Below are positions 36,024 to 45,374 of a stretch of DNA of 64,000 nt, piece by piece; position 1 is the stretch's first letter; each line of letters starts with the position of its first letter. The notes below the pieces were generated by a model that ran no database searches, was not told where the DNA came from, and saw nothing but the letters and a program-made list of their open reading frames with translations. Source of the stretch: Streptomyces griseosporeus (GTDB taxonomy: Bacteria; Actinomycetota; Actinomycetes; Streptomycetales; Streptomycetaceae). The position numbers and the translations under genes were made by a program. The DNA is taken from contig NZ_BNBR01000001.1 in the NCBI RefSeq assembly GCF_014656055.1, positions 248,001 to 312,000 of the forward strand. The letters run 5' to 3'.

Positions 36024-36740
36024 ATGACCACGCCCATGCCCGCACCCATGCCGACGCCGCCGTACTCTGCCCCTCCCGGCGCCTGGCTGCGCTCGCCGGC
36101 CGCGCTCGGCCGTGCCACCGTCGTGCTGCTCGGCCTCGTCATCGCCACCGATCTGTTCGCCTGCTACGCGGACTGGCTGGAGATGGACGTCACCGGCGAC
36201 CTGGCCGATGGCGTCACCGGCACCGACGTGATCGACCGGGCGGACCGCGCGGACGCCCTCTACGGCATCGCCGGCATCGCCCAGGGCGTCGCGCTCGTGG
36301 CAACGGCCGTCGTCTACCTCTGCTGGCTGTGGCGGATCCGGGTGAACGCCGAGGTGTTCGACGCCTCCCGGCACCGCATGAAGCGCGGCTGGACCATCGG
36401 CGCCTGGTTCTGCCCGGTGGTGAACCTGTGGTTCCCGCGCCGCATCGTCGCCGACAGCTGGGACGCCAGCGCTCCCTGGGGCTCGCGGTCCGGGCACGCG
36501 CCGGTCAACGCCTGGTGGACGGTGTGGCTCCTCAGCCTCCTCGGGGACCAGTACGCCGAGCGCAGCTACCGGCAGGCCGAGACCGCGGCAGAACTGCGTG
36601 AGGCCACCACGACGATGCTGTTCTCCGACTGCCTCGACATCGTGGCCGCGGTCCTCGCCATCGTGGTGGTCGTCCTCCTGACCCGGATGCAGGAGCGCAA
36701 GGTCCGCTCCGGCGAACTGCCGGCTCCCCCGCTCGGCTGA
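36024..36740 (+). CDS. DUF4328 domain membrane protein
   Basis: 238 residues: a Pro-rich start (MTTPMPAPMPTPPYSAPPGA), then four or five membrane helices (RATVVLLGLVIATDLFACYA, GIAQGVALVATAVVYLCWLW, VNAWWTVWLLSLLG, IVAAVLAIVVVVLLTRM). The signature RHRMKRGWTIGAWFCPVVNL followed by WFPRRIVADSWDAS is the DUF4328 core. The role is unknown. The ATG at 36024 is preceded by a G-rich ribosome site. Confidence 0.85.
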   Translation: MTTPMPAPMPTPPYSAPPGAWLRSPAALGRATVVLLGLVIATDLFACYADWLEMDVTGDLADGVTGTDVIDRADRADALYGIAGIAQGVALVATAVVYLCWLWRIRVNAEVFDASRHRMKRGWTIGAWFCPVVNLWFPRRIVADSWDASAPWGSRSGHAPVNAWWTVWLLSLLGDQYAERSYRQAETAAELREATTTMLFSDCLDIVAAVLAIVVVVLLTRMQERKVRSGELPAPPLG

Positions 36741-36926
36741 AACCAACGGCCTGGCCCTCCGGTTCCGGCCTCACCGCTACCACTCCCAGACAACCAACGC
36801 GCCCCGGTCTTCCCCGGTTCCGCGCGACGCGGCCGTAGCCATGCTGCGCTGTTGGTCGTCGTGGGGGTCCCGCACTCGATCACAAAATGTCATGCGCGCG
36901 GTCGTACGCCGTGTCACACTCCGCCG

Positions 36927-37670
36927 GTGAATCGCGAACAAATGTCCCGGCTCGCCCACGCGGACCACCCCATCGCGGCCCCGCTCGACGACGACGCAGT
37001 ACAGCGACTGCTCGACCGTGCCGTCCCGCGTGCCGACGCCCGCGTCCTCGACCTCGGCTGCGGCGGCGGAGAGTGGCTGCTGCGCGCCCTCGGCGCACAC
37101 CCGCGGCTGCGCGCCGAGGGCGTCGACCTCTCCGCACGCGCCCTGGCACACGCCCGTGAACGGGCCAACACCCTCGGCGTGGAGGAGCGTCTCCTCCTCC
37201 ACCAGACGGACGCTGCGGAGTTCAGCGCGCCCCACCTCTTCGACCTGGTGATCTGCGTCGGTGCCACCCACGCCTTCCGGGGCCTGCTCGCCACCCTGGA
37301 CGCCGCCCGCAAACACCTGGCCCCCGGCGGGCGCGTCCTCGTCGGCGACGGTTTCTGGGAACGCGAACCGGGGCCTGAGGCAGTGGAGATGCTCGGCGAC
37401 CTCGCCGATCTGCCGACCACCGTCGAGCAGGTTGTCAACGACGGATGGACCCCGGTCCACGGCCACATCAGCACCCGTCACGAACTCGACGCCTACGAGT
37501 GGGCCTGGACGGGCTCACTGTCCGCCTGGGCCCTCGACCACCTCGGCGACCCGGGCAGCGCCGAGGCTCTGGAGGCGGCCGCCGCCCATCGCGACGGGTG
37601 GCTGCGCGGCTACCGCGACGCCTTCGGCTTCGTCACCCTGGTACTGCGCCAGACGCCCACGAACGGCTGA
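36927..37670 (+). CDS. SAM-dependent methyltransferase
   Basis: Class I methyltransferase of 247 residues. Motif I is ARVLDLGCGGGEWLLRALGA, motif II region GVDLSARALAHARERAN, motif IV FDLVICVGATHAFRG, and LAPGGRVLVGDGFWE follows. Start is GTG 36927, or ATG 36942 five codons later. The family methylates small molecules; the substrate is not deducible and there is no operon partner. Confidence 0.85.
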   Translation: MNREQMSRLAHADHPIAAPLDDDAVQRLLDRAVPRADARVLDLGCGGGEWLLRALGAHPRLRAEGVDLSARALAHARERANTLGVEERLLLHQTDAAEFSAPHLFDLVICVGATHAFRGLLATLDAARKHLAPGGRVLVGDGFWEREPGPEAVEMLGDLADLPTTVEQVVNDGWTPVHGHISTRHELDAYEWAWTGSLSAWALDHLGDPGSAEALEAAAAHRDGWLRGYRDAFGFVTLVLRQTPTNG

Positions 37671-37860
37671 CCTGCTGGCCGGCCGATCCCCACGACGCGG
37701 ACTGTTGGCGAACCAGGCAGGGGGGTGATCCCCCAGGTGGGAACACCCTGCCCCCCTCCCCCGTGTCCGGCCGCTGCCGCCCGCTGGGGCGATTGCAACG
37801 TACCGGGCCCGTGTCGGGGTAACCGACTGGACACGTGAAGTCTGCGAGGGCAGGGAAGAC

Positions 37861-38277
37861 ATGGACGGACGTTCGCTGCGCGCGGTGGGCTGGGCCCGCT
37901 CGTTGCCGCTCGACAGCCAGATCAAAACGGCACGTGACTGGGCGCGAGCCCATCTGGACGAGGTGGGATGGACGAGTCACCACCCCGATACGGCCGACGA
38001 CGTGCTGCTCGTCGTATCGGAACTGGTCACCAACGCGCACGTGCACGGGCACAGCTCCGCGCAGCTGGTGATGTCCTGGGACAGCCAGTGCCTGCACATC
38101 GCGGTGCACGACGCCTCGCCGGTGCTGCCGACGCCCCGGGAGCCCGAGGAACTGCGGCCTGGTGGGCGGGGCATCCTCCTCATGGAGGCGCTGGCCGATC
38201 GCTGGGAGGCGCGGCGCTGTCCGCACGGCAAGACCGTCATCGCCTGTTTCCAGCCACCGGCCGACCCGGAGCGCTGA
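37861..38277 (+). CDS. RsbW-like ATP-binding regulatory protein
   Basis: 138-residue GHKL ATPase of the anti-sigma-factor/SpoIIAB type, very numerous in Streptomyces. Seen: the N-box in VSELVTNAHVHGHSSAQLV, the G1 box in HIAVHDASPVLP and the G2 box in RPGGRGILLMEALADRW. No transmembrane or sensor part. The ATG is preceded by AGGGAAG. No sigma factor or antagonist lies next to it, so its partner is unknown. Confidence 0.88.
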   Translation: MDGRSLRAVGWARSLPLDSQIKTARDWARAHLDEVGWTSHHPDTADDVLLVVSELVTNAHVHGHSSAQLVMSWDSQCLHIAVHDASPVLPTPREPEELRPGGRGILLMEALADRWEARRCPHGKTVIACFQPPADPER

Positions 38278-38331
38278 CGTTTCTCCGTGGACGGAGGGCG
38301 GATGCCACGGAGTGGTGAGCGGAGCGGAGTG

Positions 38332-38362
38332 GGCCGCTCCCGCGGTGGGTGCGGGAGCGGCC
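38332..38362. terminator. Bidirectional terminator hairpin
   Basis: Perfect 12-base arms GGCCGCTCCCGC (38332-38343) and GCGGGAGCGGCC (38351-38362) with a 7-base loop. It lies between the converging RsbW-like and SH3-like genes. Confidence 0.8.
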
Positions 38363-38368
38363 GGTGGG

Positions 38369-38749
38369 TCACCAGCAGTGGGAGCTGACGTTGCCCACCT
38401 CGTTGCCCTTGAGCAGGCCGCCCCAGATGTAGTTGCCGTCCGAGAGGTAGACCCACTTGTCGTGGCTGTAGCCGTTGGCGGTGACCATGCCGCCCTCGCG
38501 CCAGCACACGCCGATGAGGTTCTGGTTCGCCGCGACGGTGTAGGCGATGCGCCAGCCCGTCGACGGCCCGATCCGCACATTGCCCTGGACCCAGGTGGTG
38601 ACGGTCTCGTACTCCGCGGCCACGTTCGTCCGGCCGGCGTGCGGGGCTTGCGCCGCCGAGGCCGGAGCCGCCATGCCGGCGGCGGCCATCACACCCACCG
38701 CAGCCGTGATCATGATCTTGGTCAGCCGGTGTGAACTCGTCCTGTGCAT
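38369..38749 (-). CDS. Secreted SH3-like protein
   Basis: 126 residues with a signal peptide (KIMITAAVGVMAAAGMAAPA, cleaved near ASA). The mature part has the pattern VQGNVRIGPSTGWRIAYTVA, GVCWREGGMVTANGYSHDKW, VYLSDGNYIWGGLLKGN of bacterial SH3-like domains, with two Cys likely joined by a disulfide. Such proteins bind cell wall or act as small secreted factors. AGGGGGAA precedes the ATG. Confidence 0.82.
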   Translation of the reverse strand: MHRTSSHRLTKIMITAAVGVMAAAGMAAPASAAQAPHAGRTNVAAEYETVTTWVQGNVRIGPSTGWRIAYTVAANQNLIGVCWREGGMVTANGYSHDKWVYLSDGNYIWGGLLKGNEVGNVSSHCW

Positions 38750-38953
38750 CGTCTGATTCCCCCTGACGGGTTGTGGCCGGGCCAGGCCCTGGGCCGGGCG
38801 GTGTCACTGGTGCGCTCAGCGTCGCCCGCAGCAGGGTGCCGAGCCAGCCTTTCGGGAATCCTCGAAAGGTCCCCGCGGCCGCCCCGCCGGGGGCTCGCAC
38901 ATCCCGTCCGGGCAGAGGCGGTGCAGCAGTCGCACGGCTCCCGTGCCGCCGGC

Positions 38954-39862
38954 TCAAGAGGGCGCTCGCGCGGGGCACTCGTCGACCACCTGATCGAGGG
39001 CCCGCCGGCCCCGGCGTGGACGCTTGGGCCGGCCGAGGACGACTCCGGTGAGGACGAGGACCAGTCCGCACGTCTGCTGCAGAGTCAGCAGCTCCCCGGC
39101 GACGGCTGTGCCCAGCAGCACGCCTGTGACGGGGTTGAGCAAGCCGATCAGTCCGACGGTACTGGCCGGCAGGTGCCGTAGGCCGGTGAACCAGGCGGTG
39201 AAGGCAAGCGCGGTGGCGACAAGGGCGACGTACGCGAAAGCGAGCAGCACGGGCATGGGGAGTTTCGGCGGCGGGCCCTCGACGGCCGCGGCGACCGGCA
39301 GCAGGAACAGCCCTCCGGCGGTGAGTTGCCAGGCGGTCGATGCGAGCAGGTCGGCACCGGTGCTCCACCGTTTGGCGAGGAGGTGGCCCAGGGACGACAC
39401 CAGCACGGCGGCCAGTGAGGCGAGGACGCCGGGCACGCTGGTGCCCTGCACGCCCGTGAGGAGGGTGAGACAGACCCCGCCGAGCCCGACCACCGCGCCC
39501 GCGATGTGCGCGGGTGTGGGCCGCTCCGACAACAGCGGCCACGCGATGAACATCATGGTCAGCGGTGACACCGCCATGACGGTCGAGGCGACGCTCGTCG
39601 GGAGGAGTTGCGAGGCGGCGAAGACGAGGACGAAGAAGATGCTCACGTTGAGCAGGCCCAGCACTGCAGAGCGCCCCCACCACGATCCATGCGGACGCCG
39701 CCTGCTCAGGGCCAGGAGGACCAGCCCCGCCGGCAGCGCCCGAGCTGCGGCTCCGTAGAGCGGACGGTCGGCCGGCAGGAACTCGTGCGTGACGTAGTAG
39801 TTCGTCCCCCAGGCCACCGGCGCGATCGCGGTCACTGCCACCCAACGGAGATTACCTTCCAT
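38954..39862 (-). CDS. EamA/DMT-family transporter
   Basis: Ten-helix drug/metabolite transporter of 302 residues, two EamA repeats (about 5-140 and 155-285): VAVTAIAPVAWGTNYYVTHE, SVASTVMAVSPLTMMFIAWP, PVLLAFAYVALVATALAFTA and STVGLIGLLNPVTGVLLGTA. It is divergent from marR with only 19 bases between the chosen starts (39862 and 39882). The ATG is seven bases from a TATATT box, so its transcript is probably leaderless. The MarR protein is its likely repressor. Confidence 0.9.
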   Translation of the reverse strand: MEGNLRWVAVTAIAPVAWGTNYYVTHEFLPADRPLYGAAARALPAGLVLLALSRRRPHGSWWGRSAVLGLLNVSIFFVLVFAASQLLPTSVASTVMAVSPLTMMFIAWPLLSERPTPAHIAGAVVGLGGVCLTLLTGVQGTSVPGVLASLAAVLVSSLGHLLAKRWSTGADLLASTAWQLTAGGLFLLPVAAAVEGPPPKLPMPVLLAFAYVALVATALAFTAWFTGLRHLPASTVGLIGLLNPVTGVLLGTAVAGELLTLQQTCGLVLVLTGVVLGRPKRPRRGRRALDQVVDECPARAPS

Positions 39863-39888
39863 GGAAGGTAATATAGCTTCCATGGAAG
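39851..39888. promoter_or_regulatory. Divergent leaderless promoter with two MarR operators
   Basis: A perfect 22-base palindrome (39851-39872; core CCTTCCATGGAAGG) and a second, shorter palindrome CTTCCATGGAAG (39877-39888) carry the start codons of both genes. Between them, TAATAT (39869-39874, plus) and TATATT (39875-39870, minus) each end exactly seven bases before an ATG (39882 and 39862). Transcription would start at the A of each ATG, and a bound MarR dimer would cover both boxes and both starts. Confidence 0.7.
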
Positions 39889-40448
39889 AAAACGTCGTGG
39901 GCGGTGCAGGCCGGGGCGCACAGGATCACGTGGCGCGCATCCAGGCCGACTGGCGCCGTGAACGCCCTGCCCTCGATGTCCGGCCGCAAGGGGTGATCGG
40001 CCGGCTGCACCGCCTGGCCGACCGGCTGTCCGATGAGCTGCGTCTCGTCTACGGCCGCTACGGCCTCAGCGAGGGAGAGTTCGACGTGCTGTGCGCACTG
40101 CGCCGCGCCGGTGAGCCCTTCGAACGGGCGCCCGGCGAACTGGCGGCGCACACCATGGTCACCACCGGCGCGATGACGAAGAGGATCGACCGCCTGGAGC
40201 GCGCGGGCCTCGTCACCCGCCGCCGTTCCGCTGACGATCAGCGTGGCCGGATCGTCGCCCTCACCGGCCCCGGGCGCGAACTGATCGACCAGGCATTCAC
40301 CGAGCACATGCACAACGAACGCCGCCTCGTCGACATGCTGACGCCTGCCGAGGCCGAGTCGCTGGAGACGGTGCTCACCGGGTGGCTCTCCCGTATCGAG
40401 CACCGCGCCGACGGACCGGTGACCCGCTCCGGGCCGCCCGAGACCTAG
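39882..40448 (+). CDS. MarR-family transcriptional regulator
   Basis: 188-residue winged-helix repressor. Seen: RYGLSEGEFDVLCALRRAGE, recognition region MVTTGAMTKRIDRLERAGLV and wing TRRRSADDQRGRIVALTGPG. A 40-residue N-terminal extension precedes the helix-rich dimer part. An in-frame ATG at 39861 exists, but the -10 box lies downstream of it, so 39882 is preferred. It probably represses itself and the divergent eamA gene in response to a small ligand. Confidence 0.9.
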   Translation: MEENVVGGAGRGAQDHVARIQADWRRERPALDVRPQGVIGRLHRLADRLSDELRLVYGRYGLSEGEFDVLCALRRAGEPFERAPGELAAHTMVTTGAMTKRIDRLERAGLVTRRRSADDQRGRIVALTGPGRELIDQAFTEHMHNERRLVDMLTPAEAESLETVLTGWLSRIEHRADGPVTRSGPPET

Positions 40449-40512
40449 GCAGCCCGAGACATGAGCACCCTGCCCCCTTGATCGGGTCGGCCCCGACGGG
40501 TTCAGGCAACCT

Positions 40513-40526
40513 GTGAGCCCGCTCAC
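40513..40526. promoter_or_regulatory. Inverted repeat upstream of SDR gene
   Basis: GTGAGC-CC-GCTCAC, a perfect 6-2-6 inverted repeat 50 bases before the SDR start. Possible operator; the regulator is unknown. Confidence 0.4.
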
Positions 40527-40576
40527 GTCCTCGTGGATGCATGTCACAGGCGCGGAGGCTGTCTCGTCTCGGGGGC

Positions 40577-41320
40577 ATGACGAACATGACGAAGACCTCC
40601 GTGCTGGTCACCGGCGGCAACAAGGGACTCGGGCTCGAAACGGCCAGGCGGCTCGGCGAGCTCGGCTGGACTGTCTTCCTCGGCTCGCGTGACGAGGGCC
40701 GGGGCCGCGCGGCCGCCGACAAGCTGGCCGCCGAGGGTGTGGATGTGGTGATGGTTCCCCTCGACGTGACCTCGGACGTGTCGGTCGCGGCCGCGGTCCG
40801 GCTGGTCCGTGCCCACACCGACCGGCTCGACGTGCTGGTCAACAACGCCGGGACCCCGGGGCACATCGTGCCGCCCGCGGACGCGACGGTCGAGGAGATC
40901 CACCCCGTCTTCGACACGAACGTGTACGGGCCCATCAGGGTCACGCACGCGTTCCTTCCGCTGCTTCAGGCGGCGGATCACCCGCGCGTGGTGATGGTGT
41001 CCAGTGGGGGTGGCTCCTTCAGTGTGGTGACCGACCCCGAGCAGCCCGTCTCGAAGATGCACGAGCTTGCCTACAGCACCTCCAAGGCGGCACTGAACAT
41101 GATCACAGTCCGCTATGCGCAGGCGCTTCCGGGGATCAAGTTCAACGTCGCCACGCCCGGCGAGGTCGCGAACCGCAAGTTCGCCGCGACCGACATGAAC
41201 AACCACACCGGCGCCCTCACGGTCACCGAAGGCACCGATTCGATCATTCGGCTGGCGACGCTGGGTCCGGACGGGCCGACCGGGACGTTCGTCGACCGTC
41301 TCGGTCCCGTCGGGTGGTAG
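40577..41320 (+). CDS. Short-chain dehydrogenase/reductase
   Basis: Classical SDR of 247 residues. Coenzyme motif VLVTGGNKGLGLETARRLGE (TGxxxGxG), LDVLVNNAGTPGH (NNAG), the catalytic Ser in RVVMVSSGGGSF, and YSTSKAALNM (YxxxK). The C-terminus GPTGTFVDRLGPVGW is usual for the carbonyl-reductase-like group. Substrate unknown. ATG 40577 has a G-rich site upstream. Confidence 0.88.
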   Translation: MTNMTKTSVLVTGGNKGLGLETARRLGELGWTVFLGSRDEGRGRAAADKLAAEGVDVVMVPLDVTSDVSVAAAVRLVRAHTDRLDVLVNNAGTPGHIVPPADATVEEIHPVFDTNVYGPIRVTHAFLPLLQAADHPRVVMVSSGGGSFSVVTDPEQPVSKMHELAYSTSKAALNMITVRYAQALPGIKFNVATPGEVANRKFAATDMNNHTGALTVTEGTDSIIRLATLGPDGPTGTFVDRLGPVGW

Positions 41321-41503
41321 CCACGGTTATGACGCCGGGCCGATGCGATCAGTGCGACGACCGACCATGAAGGCGCCGGGGGTGAGCACGGTAGAGGTTC
41401 CTCCACTTCTGCGCCGCCGTACGACAGTGAATTCTCCTCTGGGACGGTGAGGTGCTGAATGGTTCTCTGAGCTGGCCGGAGAAAAACCTGCCAGGAGGTT
41501 CCC

Positions 41504-42946
41504 ATGAACACGGCCCCCCGACCGCTGTTGCCCGACGCTCAGAAAACCGAGCCTGCGCCGATACCGAGCAGCTTCGACGCCCACGGCGTGGAACCCATTC
41601 CCGAGAACGGCCGGGATTCCTCGCCGCGGGACCAGTGGTGGATCTGGGTGGGCGCCAATGTGGCGCCGATCAACTGGGTTCTCGGGGCGCTGGGAATTAC
41701 GTTGGGCCTCAATCTGGTGGAGACGCTGATCGTCATTTCCCTGGGGAACATCGTGGGGTGCGGCGTCTTCGGCCTGTTCAACATGATGGGCCACCGGACC
41801 GGCGTCAACCAGATGGTGCTCGGCCGCGCCGCCTTCGGACGCAAGGGTGCCGTCGTCCCCGGGGTGATGCAGGGTCTGCTCACCATGGGATGGGTGGGCG
41901 TGAACACCTGGGTGGTCCTCGACCTCGCCGTCGCCCTGCTCGGCAAAATCGGCATTCACGGAGGCGAAGGATTGAAGTACGCGGTCGCCGGCGTGGTGAT
42001 GGCCGCACAACTCGGCCTGGCCGTGTTCGGCTTCTACGCCATCCGCACGTTCGAGCGGTGGACCGTGCCGGCGACCGTACTCGTGATGGCGGTCATGACG
42101 GTTCTGTCCCTCACGCAGTCGGATCTGCACTGGACGGCCGGAACCGCGGAAGGCGGAACCGAGAAGGTCACGGCCGTCACCCAGCTGCTCACCGCGATCG
42201 GAATCGGGTGGGGAATCAGCTGGGTGCCCTACTCCGCGGACTACTCGCGATTCGTTCCGGCCCGTTTCTCCGGGCGGAGCGTCTTCTGGGCCACGGCGCT
42301 CGGTATGTACGTGCCGACCGTCTGGCTGGCCGCTCTGGGCGCCTGCCTCGCCACCACCGGGCAGGGCGGTGATCCGAGCGAACTCGTCATCAGCGCCTTC
42401 GGAGTGATGGCCCTGCCTGTCCTTCTGCTGATCATGCACGGGCCCGTCGCGACCAATATCCTCAACCTCTACTCGTGCGCGCTGGCCGCGCTGTCGGTGG
42501 GGGTCCGGGCGGCCCGTTGGAAGGTGACCCTCGTGGCGGGGGCGGTCGCCACCGTGGTCCTGCTGGTGTTCATGCAGTCACACAGCTTCGCCGAGTCCTT
42601 CGACCACTGGATGACATCGATCCTGGTCTGGATCAGCCCCTGGGCCGCCGTCATGCTGACGGAGTTCTTCGTCCTGCGCCGCAGCCGGCTCGATGTGGCG
42701 GAGTTGTTCGACGACCGTGCTCCGGCATGGCGCTGGCGCGCGCTCCTCGCCCTCGCGGCCGGTATCGCGGCGGCGTGGTCCTGGCAGTACGGACTGGTGC
42801 CGCTCATGCAGGGCCCTCTGGCCCGGAGCATGCACCACACCGACTTCTCCTGGCTGTCGGGCGCGGTGGTCGCCGGCGGGCTGCATTACCTCCTCACCCG
42901 CTCCGAGAACCGTGCCGCCCGCGACAGGTCCGCCCTTGCCGATTGA
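41504..42946 (+). CDS. NCS1 family nucleobase permease (cytosine/purine/allantoin type)
   Basis: 480-residue secondary transporter with about twelve helices. Seen: DQWWIWVGANVAPINWVLGA, GCGVFGLFNMMGHRTGVNQM, GRAAFGRKGAVVPGVMQGLL, GWGISWVPYSADYSRFVPAR and MHGPVATNILNLYSCALAAL, all typical of the cytosine permease/allantoin transporter family. AGGAGG lies six bases before the ATG. It converges on the PucR gene and probably brings in the compound degraded by the enzymes encoded at 44751-48754. The exact substrate is not readable. Confidence 0.9.
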   Translation: MNTAPRPLLPDAQKTEPAPIPSSFDAHGVEPIPENGRDSSPRDQWWIWVGANVAPINWVLGALGITLGLNLVETLIVISLGNIVGCGVFGLFNMMGHRTGVNQMVLGRAAFGRKGAVVPGVMQGLLTMGWVGVNTWVVLDLAVALLGKIGIHGGEGLKYAVAGVVMAAQLGLAVFGFYAIRTFERWTVPATVLVMAVMTVLSLTQSDLHWTAGTAEGGTEKVTAVTQLLTAIGIGWGISWVPYSADYSRFVPARFSGRSVFWATALGMYVPTVWLAALGACLATTGQGGDPSELVISAFGVMALPVLLLIMHGPVATNILNLYSCALAALSVGVRAARWKVTLVAGAVATVVLLVFMQSHSFAESFDHWMTSILVWISPWAAVMLTEFFVLRRSRLDVAELFDDRAPAWRWRALLALAAGIAAAWSWQYGLVPLMQGPLARSMHHTDFSWLSGAVVAGGLHYLLTRSENRAARDRSALAD

Positions 42947-42975
42947 CGACGGTAGAAGCCGTCAGCAAGGCCCTC

Positions 42976-44541
42976 TCAGGACCTCACCAACGCGTCGGCC
43001 TCAAGAGCCAGGAACAGATCGACCCTGCCTTCGAACTTCATGGGGTCGCGGCCGGTCAGTTCACCGATGCGGGTGAGTCGTTTGCGGAGGGTGTTCACGT
43101 GGATGTACAGGGCATCGGCCGTGGCCGCGAACTGCCCTTCATTGGCGAGGAAAGTGCGCAGAGTGAGTTCCAGCTGGGCTCCTCTCTGGGCATCGTGATC
43201 GCGTAGCGGCGTGAGGAGCGCATCCGCGAAGCGCTGCACGACTTGCCCGTCCAAGCGCCCCAGCAGCGCACTGTGGGACGGCAGTTCCGCGAAACGGGCC
43301 ATACGGGCCGCGGAGCTGCCCCGCGCCAGCAGTTGGCACGCCTCTCGCGCTTCCATCAGCGGAACCTTCAGCTTGGTGCTGTCCCCGGCCGGTCCGCCGT
43401 AGCCCAACACCACTTTCTGCGCCGGGAGTTGCCTGTCCAGGAGGCCCAAGAGCCGGGTCATCGACGCCTCAAGCTCCCCTTCCGTCAGACGCCATGGAAA
43501 GAGGGCCACGGTGTCGCGGCCACCCGGCGCTACGACGGCGGGTACACCCTCGGACACGAAGAAGGCCATCACAGCGTTGGCCGGCACGGGTGAGACCGCC
43601 GCCTCTCCCTCCGCAAGGGCAAGGGCACACACGGCAAGCGGATCTCCGGCCTCGATGCCGAACGTCTTCAGCCTGGCTGCGAATTCCCGTGACGCTCCAG
43701 CCCCGGCGAAGATCATGTCGATCAGTTCGCCGGCGAAGCGCATTTCGGTGGCTTGCACGGCGTGCAACCGGGCGGTCTCCATGCCGAGGAAATGTGCGGC
43801 CTGTTCCAGCGCTCCGCGTTCCGCCTCGTCGAGCGCGGCGGCCGACCGGAGGCACACGAGCGCCGCGTCGGCCTCTCCGAAGACTCCCACGGGGAACAGC
43901 GCCGCCGAGTCGTTCGACAGCGTCACCTCGAGCGGAGGCGGACGGCGAGCGACTGCTCGTGCCACCACGACCAGGTCATCGTCGGTGAGGCCGGCTCCGG
44001 CGGAGCCCAGAAGGTGCCCCATGCGGTCCACCACCGCGAGCCGCAGATCGTGATCCCGGCGCAGTACCCGCAGCACACCGCCGGCTCCGGTGCCCGAGCT
44101 GATCGCGTCGGCCAGTGCGTTGCCGCGCCGGACGGAGGCCATGAGAGCGCTCTGCCGTTGTTCCGCCAGTGTCCGGGCGGCGGCCTGGGACAGCGCGGTG
44201 AACGGGACGTCGACCGACAGTTCCAGCAGGGGCATACCCGCCTTGCGGCACGCGTCGATCACGTCGGCCGGAGTCGCCGGCATCTCGCGCCGCAGCCCGA
44301 ACACGATCCCGGACGCCCCGGCGTCCTGTACCCGATGAACGAAGGATTCGGCCGAGTGTCCGGCGATGTGCCACAAGCCGTTGGTCATCACCAGTTCGCC
44401 GCGCCGGAGGTAGGGCGAAGGGTCCGGAAGCTCGGTGTTGTGCGTCCAGGAGACTTCGCAGTCGAGCGCACCCTCGGGGCCCGGCACCAGCACCGTCAGC
44501 TCAAGATCGCGACGTTCGCAGAGAGTCCGCAGCGTCAGCAC
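42976..44541 (-). CDS. PucR-type transcriptional regulator
   Basis: 521-residue regulator. The N-terminal PucR domain (about 1-125) has LELTVLVPGPEGALDCEVSW and PYLRRGELVMTNGLWH. A long middle sensory region follows. The C-terminal PucR-type HTH contains LELTLRTFLANEGQFAATAD and LYIHVNTLRKRLTRIGELTG. PucR proteins control purine, GABA or other nitrogen catabolism, which fits the flanking permease and degradative operon. GTG 44541 is preferred, with GGTGGAG upstream; an in-frame TTG at 44565 is possible. It is divergent from the DUF1989 gene. Confidence 0.9.
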   Translation of the reverse strand: MLTLRTLCERRDLELTVLVPGPEGALDCEVSWTHNTELPDPSPYLRRGELVMTNGLWHIAGHSAESFVHRVQDAGASGIVFGLRREMPATPADVIDACRKAGMPLLELSVDVPFTALSQAAARTLAEQRQSALMASVRRGNALADAISSGTGAGGVLRVLRRDHDLRLAVVDRMGHLLGSAGAGLTDDDLVVVARAVARRPPPLEVTLSNDSAALFPVGVFGEADAALVCLRSAAALDEAERGALEQAAHFLGMETARLHAVQATEMRFAGELIDMIFAGAGASREFAARLKTFGIEAGDPLAVCALALAEGEAAVSPVPANAVMAFFVSEGVPAVVAPGGRDTVALFPWRLTEGELEASMTRLLGLLDRQLPAQKVVLGYGGPAGDSTKLKVPLMEAREACQLLARGSSAARMARFAELPSHSALLGRLDGQVVQRFADALLTPLRDHDAQRGAQLELTLRTFLANEGQFAATADALYIHVNTLRKRLTRIGELTGRDPMKFEGRVDLFLALEADALVRS

Positions 44542-44750
44542 GGTGTCTACTCCACCACCTTCCAAGGGTGCAGCCGGGCATCATCTCCACCGACCGTACA
44601 CCGCACCCCTGCTGGAGGGTTCCGCACCACGCACAAGCCATCGTGCCGGGCGCCCGCCTCCTGCCGGTTGTAGCTTCAGACACCGGCCGGGCCCCAACAG
44701 TGGCGGTTCCCACCTCGCCCTCGTCGCCCGGGCGCTGCTTTCTTGTCTCC

Positions 44751-45374
44751 ATGACGCAAGCAACCCAGGTATGCGCAAGCATCGACATCCCCGCAGGCGA
44801 AGGCAGGGCCGTCCACGTCGATGCGGGGCAACGGGTAAAGATCATCGACGTCGAGGGCCGGCAGGTCGGCGACGTCTTCGCCTTCGCGCGCGGCGACATC
44901 CGCGAGTACCACTCGGCCTCACACACCCGGGCCCACGTCAACCGTCTGTTCCCCGCGGTCGGGGAACAGTTCGTCACCAGCCTGCGCCGCCCCATCCTCA
45001 CCCTCGTCGAGGACTCGTCACCCGGGCGCCACGACATGCTCATCGCCGCATGTGACGCAGCCCGCTACGCGGCTCTCGCCGCACCCTCCGACCACGCCTC
45101 CTGCGCCCAGAACATGCATGACGCCCTGGCCGCGATAGGGCTGTCCGCCGACCTGGTGCCACAGCCGATCAACGTCTTCATGGACATCCCCGTGAGCAAC
45201 GACGGTGCTCTCACCTGGGAGACGGCGACGTCCCGGCCAGGGGACAGCATCACCTTCCAGGCGGAGATGGACTGCGTCCTCGTGGTGTCCGCGTGCCCGC
45301 AGGACCTCGTGGACATCAACGCCGGCGCGCCTTCACCTCTCAGACTGCAGATAGAGAACGGAGCAACCGCATGA
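44751..45374 (+). CDS. DUF1989 / urea carboxylase-associated family protein
   Basis: 207 residues of the DUF1989 family, linked to urea carboxylase and other amide-nitrogen pathways. Seen: SIDIPAGEGRAVHVDAGQRV, EGRQVGDVFAFARGDIREYH, a CAQNMHDALAAIGLSADLVP segment with the family Cys and His, QPINVFMDIPVSNDG and CVLVVSACPQDLVDINAG. Likely metal-dependent, but its reaction is not established. No ribosome site is visible, so it may be leaderless. The stop overlaps the OYE gene (ATGA). Confidence 0.88.
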   Translation: MTQATQVCASIDIPAGEGRAVHVDAGQRVKIIDVEGRQVGDVFAFARGDIREYHSASHTRAHVNRLFPAVGEQFVTSLRRPILTLVEDSSPGRHDMLIAACDAARYAALAAPSDHASCAQNMHDALAAIGLSADLVPQPINVFMDIPVSNDGALTWETATSRPGDSITFQAEMDCVLVVSACPQDLVDINAGAPSPLRLQIENGATA

